Positions 9,535-18,176 of a stretch of 64,000 bases of DNA are shown here, one piece after another. This DNA is from JAMXLO01 sp963832895. GTDB lineage: Bacteria > Pseudomonadota > Alphaproteobacteria > Acetobacterales > Acetobacteraceae. Every line of letters starts with the position of its first letter. Position 1 is the first letter of the stretch. The stretch is taken from positions 93,842 through 157,841 of the forward strand of contig CAWHVQ010000019.1 of the NCBI GenBank assembly GCA_963832895.1, written 5' to 3'. The notes under the pieces were generated by a model. It was not told the DNA's origin and ran no database searches. It saw only the letters and a program-made list of their open reading frames with translations. Position numbers and translations under genes: made by a program.

Positions 9535-10186
9535 TCAGCCGCTCCGGCGCCCACCGCTCAGCAGCCGCTCAACCAATACCGCCGCAACGATGATCGCGCC
9601 GATCGCGCTCCCCTGCCAGTACGGCGAGACGTTCAGCAGGTTCAGCCCGTTGCGGATAAACACCACGATGCCCCCCAGCAGCGTGCCGATGATCGAGCCA
9701 CGTCCGCCGAACAGACTGGCACCGCCGATCACCACGGCAGCGATTGCGTCCAGTTCCAGCCCTGAGCCGCCAATCGGATCAATCGATAGGATACGCGATG
9801 CCAGGAAGATGGCGGCCACGCCACTCATCGCGCCAGAGACGACGTAAGCCAGCCCGCTCCACGCGCGATCGAGTGTCCGGCGACCCGCGCCGCCTCGACG
9901 CTCGATCCGATCGCATACAGCGTGCGGCCGCCTTTGGCGTAGGTCAGGAACAGCCAGCACACCGCGTATGCCGCCAGCAGGCAGGCGAAATCCACCGGCA
10001 GACCCGCGACCGTGCCGGTAGAGATGTCGGCAAGCCCCGGCGGCAAATCGCTGATGGAATTCGTGCCGCTCAGCATGTAGGCCATGCTGCGCCCGATCGC
10101 CATCATGCCAGCGTCACGACAAAGGCTGCGACGCCGCCATAGGTGATGATCACACGCTTCCAGATGTCAGCGAGCGCGAGCAGAGT
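9535..10186 (-). pseudogene. Decayed ribose-type ABC transporter permease (RbsC-like)
   Basis: Broken inner-membrane permease of a sugar ABC importer. Family-like segments are spread over different frames: ITYGGVAAFVVTL ends in a stop, MMAIGRSMAYMLSGTNS continues in a second frame (up to about 10106), and WSGLAYVVSGAMSGVAAIFL onward is in a third (9535 to about 9860). The last ends with the typical permease C-terminus including GLELDAIAAVVIGGASLFGG and GTLLGGIVVFIRNGLNLL. The N-terminal part is missing altogether. It needs at least two frame changes, and the ATPase gene normally found in such operons is absent. It lies directly behind the equally broken binding-protein gene. Confidence 0.8.
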
Positions 10187-10664
10187 CTATTCGCCGAAGA
10201 CCGTCTTGCGGATGTTGGGTTCGACTTGCGCGATGCTCCTGCGTCATCACCTCGATCGGGACCAGGATCTCCTTCTCGGTCTTCTTGCCGGACAGATGGT
10301 CGAGGATCGCCTGCGTGGAGCGCTGCCCCATCAGATAGGGTTGCTGCATCCCCGATCCGACGATGGTGCCCCTCTTGATCAGATCGACGAATTCCGGGAT
10401 GCCGTCGATCTTGCGAGCTATCGCGTTCTGCAACTACGTCTGCGCGTTGTTGTGGCTGTCATAGGCGGTCGACCCGCCGCCGGCGGCCTTCGCCGCATCG
10501 TCGATTCACTTCGCCAGGATGCGCCAGAACGGCAGATCGAGCCCCGGCGTCAGGTAGGCGATCTGTTTGCCGGCCGCGCGTGCCGGGTATGGACCTGTGG
10601 CGAACGCGGCGACCGATACTCCGGCCGTCGCGACCACGGCGCGGCGCGTGATGCTCCGGTTCAT
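10187..10664 (-). pseudogene. Decayed periplasmic sugar-binding protein of the ABC importer
   Basis: The reading frame starts at the ATG at 10664 with a Tat-like signal (MNRSITRRAVVATAGVSVAA), then KQIAYLTPGLDLPFWRILAK. It is interrupted by in-frame stops at 10506-10508 (TGA) and 10434-10436 (TAG). After the second stop NAIARKIDGI is followed abruptly by the family's C-terminal part (GTIVGSGMQQPYLMGQ, EKEILVPIEVMTQE), so the middle of the protein has been deleted. A further shift near 10225 is needed to reach the likely natural end, EPNIRKTVFGE, with its stop at 10187. The total is about half of the usual 310-330 residues. No function is expected. Confidence 0.8.
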
Positions 10665-10790
10665 GAACGTCCCTCTGGTATAATTCTGTTCGCACGATCA
10701 AGGGGTCCACCGAGCCAACCCGTGGCGTCAACCGCCGACGCCACCTAGTCTCGCAACCATCGCGGCACCAGAGCAGGAGGAACCATTCCG

Positions 10791-11759
10791 ATGCCGACCG
10801 ACCCGGTACACCTGCCGCTCGGCCATCTCCCCGAGACCCGCTACCCGGATCCGCGCGTCGAGCAACTGGACAAGCGTTTCAGACGCCAGGGCAACGCCGC
10901 GATCGAGCGGATCGCGCATGGCTTCCGCTGGGCGGAAGGTCCCGTCTATTTCCGTGACGGCGGTTACCTGCTCTGGAGCGACATTCCGAACAATCGAATG
11001 ATGCGTTGGCTGGAAGACGACGGCCACGTCAGCGTATTCCGCACCAACTCCAATTACTCGAATGGCAACGCGCGCGACCGTGAGGGTCGGCTGGTGACCT
11101 GCGAGCACGATACACGGCGAGTGACGCGCACCGAATACGACGGCCGCATCACCGTGCTGATCGACGGCTACGATGGCAAGAAGCTGAATGCCCCGAACGA
11201 TGTCATCGTGGATTCCACAGGCGCGGTCTGGTTCACCGATCCCGGCTATGGGATCGACGGCGAATACGAAGGCCACAAGGACGAGTTTGAACTACCAGGC
11301 CATGTCTATCGTCTGGATCCTGCAAAAGGGACGGCCACCGTTGTCGCCGACGATTTCGTGCGGCCGAACGGACTTGCATTATCGCCGGACGAAAGCCTGC
11401 TCTACGTGGTCGACAGTGGCGCCACACACGGCGGTCCGGCGCACATACGGGTCTTCGCCGTGCGGGACGGCAAGTGCCGCGGCGGCGGGATCTTTGCCGA
11501 GGATTTCGCGCCCGGCTTCACCGACGGCCTGCGCGTCGATGTCGAGGGCAATGTGTGGTGCAGCATGGGCTGGGCCGATCCAGGTGAAGACGGCGTGCGT
11601 TGCTACGCGCCGGACGGCGACCTCATCGGCAAGATCCACCTGCCCGAAACCTGTGCGAACCTCTGCTTCGGCGGCAAGAAGCGCAACCGCCTGTTCATGT
11701 GCGCGAGCACGTCGATCTACTCTCTGTACGTTGACGTGCAGGGCGCGCAGCTACCTTAG
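10791..11759 (+). CDS. SMP-30/gluconolactonase/LRE family protein
   Basis: Predicted six-bladed beta-propeller lactonase, a metal-dependent hydrolase of sugar lactones. The 322-residue sequence has the family landmarks: FRWAEGPVYF (metal-ligand Glu), WSDIPNNRMMRW, SNYSNGNARDREGRL, KKLNAPNDVIVD (Asn), WFTDPGYG, FVRPNGLALSPDE (Asn) and FTDGLRVDVEGNVW (Asp). The ATG at 10791 follows GGAGGAAC. It is divergent from the decayed sugar importer, suggesting a former sugar-acid catabolic locus. A close paralogue begins at 63062; the two share the same motifs and C-terminal CANLCFGG/CANVCFGG and YSLYV endings. Confidence 0.88.
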   Translation: MPTDPVHLPLGHLPETRYPDPRVEQLDKRFRRQGNAAIERIAHGFRWAEGPVYFRDGGYLLWSDIPNNRMMRWLEDDGHVSVFRTNSNYSNGNARDREGRLVTCEHDTRRVTRTEYDGRITVLIDGYDGKKLNAPNDVIVDSTGAVWFTDPGYGIDGEYEGHKDEFELPGHVYRLDPAKGTATVVADDFVRPNGLALSPDESLLYVVDSGATHGGPAHIRVFAVRDGKCRGGGIFAEDFAPGFTDGLRVDVEGNVWCSMGWADPGEDGVRCYAPDGDLIGKIHLPETCANLCFGGKKRNRLFMCASTSIYSLYVDVQGAQLP

Positions 11760-11839
11760 TCGGGGTCCAGCCTCTCCCACCCCGCACCGGTGGTGTATAT
11801 TGATTGGCTGCGCCGCTGCCGCCGGAGAAGGAACGTTGC

Positions 11840-12100
11840 ATGGCCGAGATTGAGATCTACACCCAGCCCTGGTGCCCCTTCTGCTCCCGCGCCATCAGGC
11901 TGTTCAGCAGCAAGGGTGTGGCGTTCCGCGAGATCGACGCACCACACGGCTCCGCGGCCCGTGAGGAGTCGATCCGCCGCTCCGGCGGACGCGCCACGGT
12001 GCCGCAGATCTTCATCGATGGTCGGCATATCGGCGGCTGCGATGATCTGCTGGCGTTGGACAGTTCGGGCAGCCTCGACCCGCTGCTGCACGCCGGATAG
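11840..12100 (+). CDS. grxC: Glutaredoxin 3-type dithiol glutaredoxin
   Basis: Small cytosolic thiol-disulphide oxidoreductase using glutathione. The 86-residue protein has the dithiol active site QPWCPFCSRA near residue 10, the cis-Pro motif ATVPQIFIDG and the glutathione-binding HIGGCDDLLAL. The frame is open 36 bases further upstream, but the ATG at 11840 gives the canonical N-terminus (MAEIEIYT) and follows GAAGGAACG. It is probably cotranscribed with the DUF1178 gene 70 bases downstream, a pairing that is common in alphaproteobacteria. Confidence 0.92.
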   Translation: MAEIEIYTQPWCPFCSRAIRLFSSKGVAFREIDAPHGSAAREESIRRSGGRATVPQIFIDGRHIGGCDDLLALDSSGSLDPLLHAG

Positions 12101-12170
12101 CAACCCAATTGCCATCAGCCGTTGGCACTCCCTTGTCACGAATGCCAGAATTGGCCATCTAGGTTGTGCC

Positions 12171-12632
12171 ATGATCCATTACGACCTGCGTTGCAGCCAG
12201 GACCACGCGTTCGATGGCTGGTTCAAGGACAGTGCCGCGTTCGACCGGTTGGCGAAGCGTGGCATGGTGGAATGCCCGCATTGCGGCGACACCAAGGTTG
12301 AGCGCGCTCTGATGCGGCCCGCGGTCGGCAAGCGCGAGTCGCTGCCTGCCGCGCCAATCCCCGCACAGCAGTCCCCTGCGCCACCCGAGGCCGTTGCCGG
12401 CGGCCCGATGCCCGCACACATGCGTGCCATGCTGCAGCGCATGCGGTCGGAGGTGGAGAAGAACTGCGACTACGTCGGCCCCCAGTTCGCCGAGGAGGCC
12501 CGCAAGATGCACCGCGGCGAGAGCGACAAGCGCGGCATCTATGGCGAGACCAGCACCGAGCAGGCCGAGGCGCTGGCCGAAGAGGGCATCGAAGTGTCGC
12601 GCATACCATGGGTCCCGCGCGCCGACGGATAG
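12171..12632 (+). CDS. DUF1178 family protein
   Basis: Conserved alphaproteobacterial protein of unknown function, here 153 residues. It starts MIHYDLRCSQDHAFDGWF, carries a likely zinc knuckle (Cys in LRC and CPHC), a Pro/Ala-rich linker around residues 55-80, and the family's conserved tail with NCDYVGPQFAEEARKMH, RGIYGETS and the ending SRIPWVPR. The frame is open far upstream, but the ATG at 12171 is where the conserved sequence begins. It follows glutaredoxin and converges on the hybrid kinase gene, whose end is 7 bases away. Confidence 0.88.
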   Translation: MIHYDLRCSQDHAFDGWFKDSAAFDRLAKRGMVECPHCGDTKVERALMRPAVGKRESLPAAPIPAQQSPAPPEAVAGGPMPAHMRAMLQRMRSEVEKNCDYVGPQFAEEARKMHRGESDKRGIYGETSTEQAEALAEEGIEVSRIPWVPRADG

Positions 12633-12638
12633 GCCGCC

Positions 12639-14967
12639 TCAGCCGCCGATATCGTCTGCCGCGCGCCGCAGCTCGCGCGCCAGTGGAGCCAGCAGGTCGC
12701 GGCACGCGGCGCCGTCGCCAATGCGGGCGGCAGCCTCCACTGCACCGGCCGCCTGGGCCAGCGCTTGGGCGCCTACCGCCAGCGCGCCGCCCCGCAGATT
12801 GTGCGCCGGCATCACTGCTGCGGATATCTCGACCGAGCCGAGAGCCGCCTCGATCTCGCGTTCGTTCTGGCGGGCGGTGTTCAGGAACTCCATCAGCAGC
12901 GACCGCAGTGTCGCGTCATCGTCGCCAAGCCAGCTCCGCAACATCGGGCGATCCACCACGCTGGCGGGCGGATCGGACCGCGGGGCCAGGGCAATCCAGC
13001 GACCGAGCGTTGCGCTGAGCCGTGCGATTGCCACCGGCTTGGCCAGATAAGCATCCATGCCGCCCTCCAGGCATCGCTCCTCCTCCCCGCGCATGGCGTT
13101 CGCGGTGACCGCAACAATAGGAGTTCTGACAGCGCCAACTGCGGCTTCCCGCGCGCGCATCTCGCGGGTCAGCGCATACCCGTCCATTCGCGGCATGTGC
13201 ATGTCAGCCAGTACCGACGGCATAGCGACCAGGCCGCCACAGCGACAGTGCCTCCACGCCATCGACCGCGACGTCGACCGTCAGGCCCAGCAGACTGAGC
13301 AGGCCCGTCATGACCTGGCGATTCACCGGATGGTCGTCGACCACCAGCACGCGGCTGCCAGTCGCACAGACGACAGGCAGCGGCTTCGGGGAATTGGCCG
13401 CCGACAGCGCCAGCGCCTCAGGCGCGGCACGCAGCCGCAGGGTGACGGTGAACACCGAGCCGATGCCCGGCTTGCTCCGCACTTCCACGTCACCATCCAT
13501 CAGCTGCGCGAGCCGCCGCACGATCGACAGGCCAAGGCCGCTGCCACCGAACCGGCGCGTGGTCGAGCTGTCCGCCTGTGCGAATGGCTGGAACAGTCGC
13601 GCCCGTTCGTCTGCACTGATGCCTATTCCGGTGTCGGTTATTTTCAGCGTCACGTCATGCTGGCCCTCGCCGACCGGCGCCGACGTCGCTCTGACATCCA
13701 CGCTGCCGGTCTGGGTGAACTTCACCGCATTGCCGAGCAGATTGAACAGGATCTGGCGCACCCGCACCGGGTCGCCGATCAACGCGTCGGCCGAACCTGG
13801 CGCAACCTCCATAGTGAACCGCAGTCCTTTGCCCGTGGCCTGCGGCCGCAGCGCCTCGACTGTCCCGCCGACCAGTTCGGACAGCGAGAACGGCGTCTCC
13901 TCCAGATCGATCCGGCCAGCCTCGATCTTCGAGAAGTCCAGCACGTCATCGATAATGCGCAGCAGCGCCGATGCGGACGAGCGCATGGTCGCCACGATGG
14001 CACGCTGATCGCTGTTGATACTCTGGTGCTCCAGCATTTCGAGCATGCCGAGTACGCCGTTCATCGGCGTGCGTATTTCGTGGCTCATAGTGGCGAGGAA
14101 GGTGGACTTCGCCTGGTTCGCCGCCTCTGCCTCGGCCCGGGCCGCCTCGGCGGCGTCGCGCTCAAGCGCCAGTTCTGTCTCGCGCAGCTTGAGTTCCGTG
14201 ATGTCGCGCACCACCACCAGGCGGCTGTCGTCCGGCATGCGCAGGAAACAGCGCTCCACCCATGTTCCGTCAGGCCGCTGGCGAACCTGCTGGCGCCCGT
14301 CGGCACGGGTGAACAGTGCGAACTGCGCCGCGACGTGCTCGTCCGCCGTGGCGGTTGTGCGAGGCACCAGGTGGTTCTGGTACTGATATCGCCAGATGTT
14401 CTGCATCGTATCCAGCGCGACGATGCGCTCACGCGGAATGCTTATCAGCTCGAACATGGCCTTGTTCGAGGCGATATATGTGCCGTCGGCCTCCGCTGAG
14501 CCCACGCCGTCACGCATATTGTCGAGCAGCGCCTGCATGTGCCGGCGGGTCCGTTCGGTCTCCGCACGCGCCGCCTGCAGTTCGGCGTCACGCTCCCTGC
14601 TCTCGGTGATGTCGGCGGTGGCGCCCACAAGGCGGTGGGCACGGCCATCCGGGTGGCGCAGCGCTATGCCGTACTGGCGCACCCATCGCCACTCGCCCGC
14701 GGTGCCACGATAGCGATACTCGTGGTCGAGCCGCGGCGTTTCGCCCTTGATATGGGCCAGCAGCGCGGCTCGATGAGCCTCGAAGTCGTCGGGGTGCACG
14801 ACGCTCGCCCAGCCATCGGCCGTGTGCACAACTTCGGCCTGGAGCCGCCGCACTTCGTGGCCCAGCGGCGGTCGGTGAATCTCGCCGGTCTCGAGGTTCC
14901 AGTCATAGACGGTGAGAGCGATCGCCGCCAAGGCAAGCCGATGGCGCTCCCCATCCTCCGTGTCCAT
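12639..14967 (-). CDS. Hybrid sensor histidine kinase (PAS-PAS-HisKA-HATPase-REC-HPt) with an apparent 1-base frameshift
   Basis: Soluble phosphorelay kinase. The first frame (14967 to 13204) has two PAS domains (about residues 1-115 and 135-260), a coiled linker, the H-box MSHEIRTPMNGVLGM, the N-box FNLLGNAVKFTQ, G-boxes DTGIGIS and GGSGLGLSIVRRL, and the receiver start VLVVDDHPVNRQ. It then runs into a stop. The receiver continues in another frame as VLADMHMPRMDGYALT (phosphoacceptor Asp) through AYLAKP, followed by an HPt-like helical domain whose predicted His is in MPAHNLRGGA. Removing one C of the CC at 13214-13215 restores a single protein of about 775 residues. This is either a base error or a genuine recent mutation. 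No TM segment is seen, and the output partner is not adjacent. Confidence 0.85.
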
Positions 14968-14984
14968 CAGCGGCTCCGGGCATC

Positions 14985-15031
14985 CAACTTGGTTATCAAG
15001 TTGTAATAAAGCTTATATGCCACAACTAAGT
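14985..15031. promoter_or_regulatory. AT-rich inverted-repeat cluster upstream of the hybrid kinase
   Basis: Just upstream of the kinase start (minus strand) lies a perfect 7-bp inverted repeat, CAACTTG at 14985-14991 and CAAGTTG at 14997-15003 with a 5-base spacer. A second related palindrome, CAACTAAGTTG, begins near 15021. The intervening sequence is unusually AT-rich for this genome. This is a plausible promoter with operator half-sites for a dimeric regulator; the identity of that regulator is unknown. Confidence 0.4.
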
Positions 15032-15043
15032 TGCAATCGAAAG

Positions 15044-15850
15044 TCAGCCCTCGACGGCAACGAGGTAGTTGACCGAAAGATTGCGGCTGACACTCCAGCG
15101 CCCGGTCAGCGGGTCGGCCACGAGGCCGGTGATGTCGGACACCCGCAGTCCGACGCGCCGCAGCATGCCGTCGAGTTCAGCCGGCGTGATGAATTTGCGC
15201 CAGTCATGAGTGCCGATGGGCAGCCAGCGCAGCAGGTATTCTGCACCGACCTTGGCGGCGAGGAATGACTGCGGCGTCCGATTGAGGGTCGACAGGAAAA
15301 GCTTCCCGCCCGGCGCCAGCAGCGCGGCGAGCGTTGTCAGGAAAGCCGCGGGATCGGGGACGTGCTCGATCACCTCCAGCGCCGTGATGATTGGGAACCG
15401 GGTCGGCTCGGTCAGCAGGTCCTCGGCCACGCCGGTCCGATAGGCCGCGGTCAGTCCCTGACCTTCAGCATGGGCACGCGCCGCCTCGATCGTCCCGCCG
15501 GCGGCGTCCAGGCCCAGCACGTCGAAGCCACGTCGCGCGAAAGCCTCGGCCGCCAACCCCGCACCGCACCCGACATCAAGCAGCCGCACAAGCGCCTCCC
15601 CCGCCCCTCGCGGGAGTGGGCTGGGGGGAGGGGGCCGGGCCGCTCCAACAGCCCCCTCCACCCAACCCCCTCCCGCAAGGGGAGGGGGAGCAGATGGCTT
15701 GCCACCGCTCCCGATCCGCTCGGCAATCCATGCCACCCGCATCGGGTTCATCCGGTGCAGCGGTCGCATCGGACCGTCCGGATCCCACCACCGCGCCGCG
15801 AGCGCGTCGAATTGTGCAACCTCCGCGGGCGAAACTGTCACGCTTGGCAT
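15044..15850 (-). CDS. ubiG: Ubiquinone biosynthesis O-methyltransferase (carries an in-frame repeat insertion)
   Basis: SAM-dependent methyltransferase for the two O-methylation steps of ubiquinone synthesis. The N-terminal FDALAARWWDPDGPMRPLHRMNP is a UbiG hallmark. The SAM motif is LLDVGCGAGLAAEAFARRG, followed by EVIEHVPDP, LFLSTLNRTPQSF and the family ending WRKFITPAELDGM. Between IAERIG and the SAM motif there are about 35 extra Pro/Gly-rich residues (about 53-86), produced by translation of a palindromic GC-rich repeat. The reading frame is kept. The ATG at 15850 is chosen because the family N-terminus starts there. It is divergent from lysC with a 63-base gap. Confidence 0.93.
   Translation of the reverse strand: MPSVTVSPAEVAQFDALAARWWDPDGPMRPLHRMNPMRVAWIAERIGSGGKPSAPPPLAGGGWVEGAVGAARPPPPSPLPRGAGEALVRLLDVGCGAGLAAEAFARRGFDVLGLDAAGGTIEAARAHAEGQGLTAAYRTGVAEDLLTEPTRFPIITALEVIEHVPDPAAFLTTLAALLAPGGKLFLSTLNRTPQSFLAAKVGAEYLLRWLPIGTHDWRKFITPAELDGMLRRVGLRVSDITGLVADPLTGRWSVSRNLSVNYLVAVEG
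15596..15691. repeat. Inverted pair of GC-rich palindromic repeats inside ubiG
   Basis: Two roughly 40-base copies of the same element face each other: 15596-15636 reads CTCCC...CTCGCGGGAG...GGGGGAGGGGGC and 15652-15691 is close to its reverse complement (CCCTCCCGCAAGGGGAGGGG core). Related single copies are at 30191, 38393 and 39802. The insertion keeps the ubiG frame and explains the extra Pro/Gly residues there. Confidence 0.75.
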
Positions 15851-15913
15851 GGTTGCCCCTGTCGTTCCGCGCCAGTATGAACACCTGGGACCGACCACTG
15901 ACAACTGGCTGGA

Positions 15914-17131
15914 ATGTCGCGAATCGTGATGAAGTTTGGCGGCACCTCTGTCGCCGACCTCGACCGCATCCGCAGTGCCGCGACTCGCGTCAAGCGCGAG
16001 GTCGACGCGGGGAACGAGGTCGCCGTCGTGGTTTCCGCCATGGCCGGGGTGACCAATCAGCTCGTGGCGCACTGCCAGGGCCTGTCACTGCTGCACGACG
16101 CGCGGGAATACGACACGGTCGTCGCGACCGGCGAGCAGGTGACCACCGGCCTCATGGCTATCGCGTTGCAGGAGATCGGTGTCGAGGCGCGCTCCTGGCA
16201 GGGCTGGCAAATTCCGATTCGCACCGACAACGCCCACGGCAAGGCGCGAATCGCCGACATCGAAGGTGCGGAGTTGATCCGTCGCATGACAGCGGGTCAG
16301 GTCGCCGTGGTGTCCGGCTTCCAGGGCGTCGGCACCGACAATCGCATCACCACCCTGGGTCGTGGCGGATCGGACACCTCGGCAGTCGCCCTGGCGGCCG
16401 CACTGCATGCCGATCGCTGCGATATCTACACCGACGTCGATGGCGTCTATACCACCGATCCGCGCATCGTCCCGACGGCACGCAAGCTCGCGCGCATTAG
16501 TTACGAGGAGATGCTGGAACTGGCGTCCGTCGGCGCCAAGGTTCTGCAGACGCGCAGCGTCGAACTCGCGATGAACGAGCAGGTGCGGGTTCAGGTGTTG
16601 TCGAGTTTCGCCGACGTGCCGGGCACTCTGGTGGTGGACGAGGACGAGATCGTGGAAAAGCAGAATGTCTCCGGCATCGCCTACTCGCGTGACGACGCGA
16701 AGATCACGCTTCGCCGTGTGCCGGATCGGCCAGGCATCGCTGCCGCCGTCTTCGGCGCGCTCACCGACCACAACGTCAACGTCGACATGATCGTGCAGAA
16801 CATCTCGGCCGACGGCATGACCGACATGACGTTCACGGTGAGCAAGTCCGACCTGCCGCGCGCGCAGGCGACGCTGGCCGAGGCAAAGACTCAGATCGGC
16901 TTCTCCGAGGTCCTGGCGGATCCGAACGTTGCCAAGATCAGCGTGGTGGGCGTCGGCATGCGCAGCCATGCCGGCGTCGCCAACACGATGTTCCGTGCAC
17001 TCGCCGACAAGGCAATCAACATCCAGGTCATCTCGACCAGCGAGATCAAGGTTAGCGTCCTCGTGGCGGCCGAATATACCGAGCTGGCGGTGCGCGCCCT
17101 GCACACCGCCTATGGCCTCGATGCCGCCTGA
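15914..17131 (+). CDS. lysC: Aspartate kinase
   Basis: Phosphorylates aspartate, the first step to lysine, threonine, methionine and diaminopimelate. The 405-residue protein starts MSRIVMKFGGTSVAD, then has VVVSAMAG, the GRGGSDTSAVALAAAL substrate loop, DIYTDVDGVYTTDPRIV, and two C-terminal ACT domains for feedback control (VPDRPGIAAAVFGAL and SVVGVGMRSHAGVANTMF). It heads the block lysC - NPD-like - ptsP and overlaps the next gene by 11 bases. Length and motifs are normal. Confidence 0.97.
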   Translation: MSRIVMKFGGTSVADLDRIRSAATRVKREVDAGNEVAVVVSAMAGVTNQLVAHCQGLSLLHDAREYDTVVATGEQVTTGLMAIALQEIGVEARSWQGWQIPIRTDNAHGKARIADIEGAELIRRMTAGQVAVVSGFQGVGTDNRITTLGRGGSDTSAVALAAALHADRCDIYTDVDGVYTTDPRIVPTARKLARISYEEMLELASVGAKVLQTRSVELAMNEQVRVQVLSSFADVPGTLVVDEDEIVEKQNVSGIAYSRDDAKITLRRVPDRPGIAAAVFGALTDHNVNVDMIVQNISADGMTDMTFTVSKSDLPRAQATLAEAKTQIGFSEVLADPNVAKISVVGVGMRSHAGVANTMFRALADKAINIQVISTSEIKVSVLVAAEYTELAVRALHTAYGLDAA

Positions 17132-18176
17132 CATCGCCATTCCCGACGTTGCGCTGACCGTCGCTCGCGCGGAGCTGGACCGTCTGTGGGCGCGGGGCAC
17201 GGCGTTTCTCGGCTCTGAGGTCGCCATCCTGGGCGGCGCGATGAGTTGGGTCAGCGAGCGGCACCTGGTGGCGGCGATCTCCAACGCCGGCGGCTTCGGC
17301 GTGGTCGCCTGTGGTGCCATGGAGCCAGATACGCTCGCTGCCGAAATCGCCGGAGCGCGGGCACTGACCGACCGGCCGTTCGGCGTCAACCTGATCACCA
17401 TGCATCCGCGGCTCGACGCACTGATCCAGGTCTGCCTGGAGGCGGGCGTCGGGCACATCGTGCTGGCGGGCGGCATTCCTCCGGGCGGGGCGGTGCGGGC
17501 AGTGAAGGACGGCGGCGCGAAGCTGATCGCATTCACCCCGGCCCTGGTGCTGGCGAAGCGACTGATCCGGTCGGGTGCGGACGCGCTGGTGATCGAGGGT
17601 TCCGAGGCCGGGGGGCACATCGGTCCCGTGTCGCTGATGGCTCTGGCGCAGGAGGTCCTGCCGCACATTCACGAGGTGCCGGTCTTCGTGGCAGGCGGGC
17701 TCGCACGCGGCGAGGCGATCCTGGCATTGCTGGAGATGGGCGCTTCCGGAGCGCAGCTCGGCACCCGCTTCGCCGCCGCCTCCGAGTCGATCGCCCACCC
17801 CAACTTCAAGCGCGCCTTCATCCGGGCCGCCGCGCGCGATGCGGTGCCTTCAGTGCAGCTGGACGAGCAATTCCCGGTGATCCCGGTGCGCGGGCTGGTC
17901 AACGAGGGGGTGAAGCGCTTCCTGCGCTTCCAGGCCGAGACACGCGATCGCTTCGAAGCCGGTGAACTGACCAAGGAGGCGGCGCAGCTCGCCATCGAAC
18001 ACTTCTGGGCCGGGGCGCTGCGGCGCGCAGTGATCGATGGCGATATCGAAACCGGCTCGGTGATGGCCGGCCAATCGGTGGGCATGGTGACGGCAGAGCA
18101 GCCGACGGCGGAGATCATTGCCGCGCTGGTGGGACAGGCCGTCGCCGCGCTGGTCGCTCGCAACCGCGCCACCTGA
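17121..18176 (+). CDS. NAD(P)H-dependent flavin oxidoreductase (nitronate monooxygenase family)
   Basis: FMN-binding TIM-barrel enzyme of the NPD/2-nitropropane dioxygenase family, 351 residues. Family landmarks are ILGGAMSWVSERHLVAAISNAGGFGVVA, RPFGVNLI, the VIEGSEAGGHIG flavin segment, VFVAGGLARGE and LLEMGASGAQLGTRF. The frame is open through lysC, but the ATG at 17121 gives the natural N-terminus and overlaps the lysC end. The following ptsP starts on the A of this gene's stop (TGATG), so all three are translationally coupled. Such enzymes oxidise nitronates or act as enoyl reductases; the substrate here is unknown. Confidence 0.88.
   Translation: MPPDIAIPDVALTVARAELDRLWARGTAFLGSEVAILGGAMSWVSERHLVAAISNAGGFGVVACGAMEPDTLAAEIAGARALTDRPFGVNLITMHPRLDALIQVCLEAGVGHIVLAGGIPPGGAVRAVKDGGAKLIAFTPALVLAKRLIRSGADALVIEGSEAGGHIGPVSLMALAQEVLPHIHEVPVFVAGGLARGEAILALLEMGASGAQLGTRFAAASESIAHPNFKRAFIRAAARDAVPSVQLDEQFPVIPVRGLVNEGVKRFLRFQAETRDRFEAGELTKEAAQLAIEHFWAGALRRAVIDGDIETGSVMAGQSVGMVTAEQPTAEIIAALVGQAVAALVARNRAT

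Noticed and set aside
16085..17668. 527-codon open frame antisense to lysC and the NPD-like gene
   Set aside because: It spans two real genes and their overlap; such long antisense frames are expected at this GC content.
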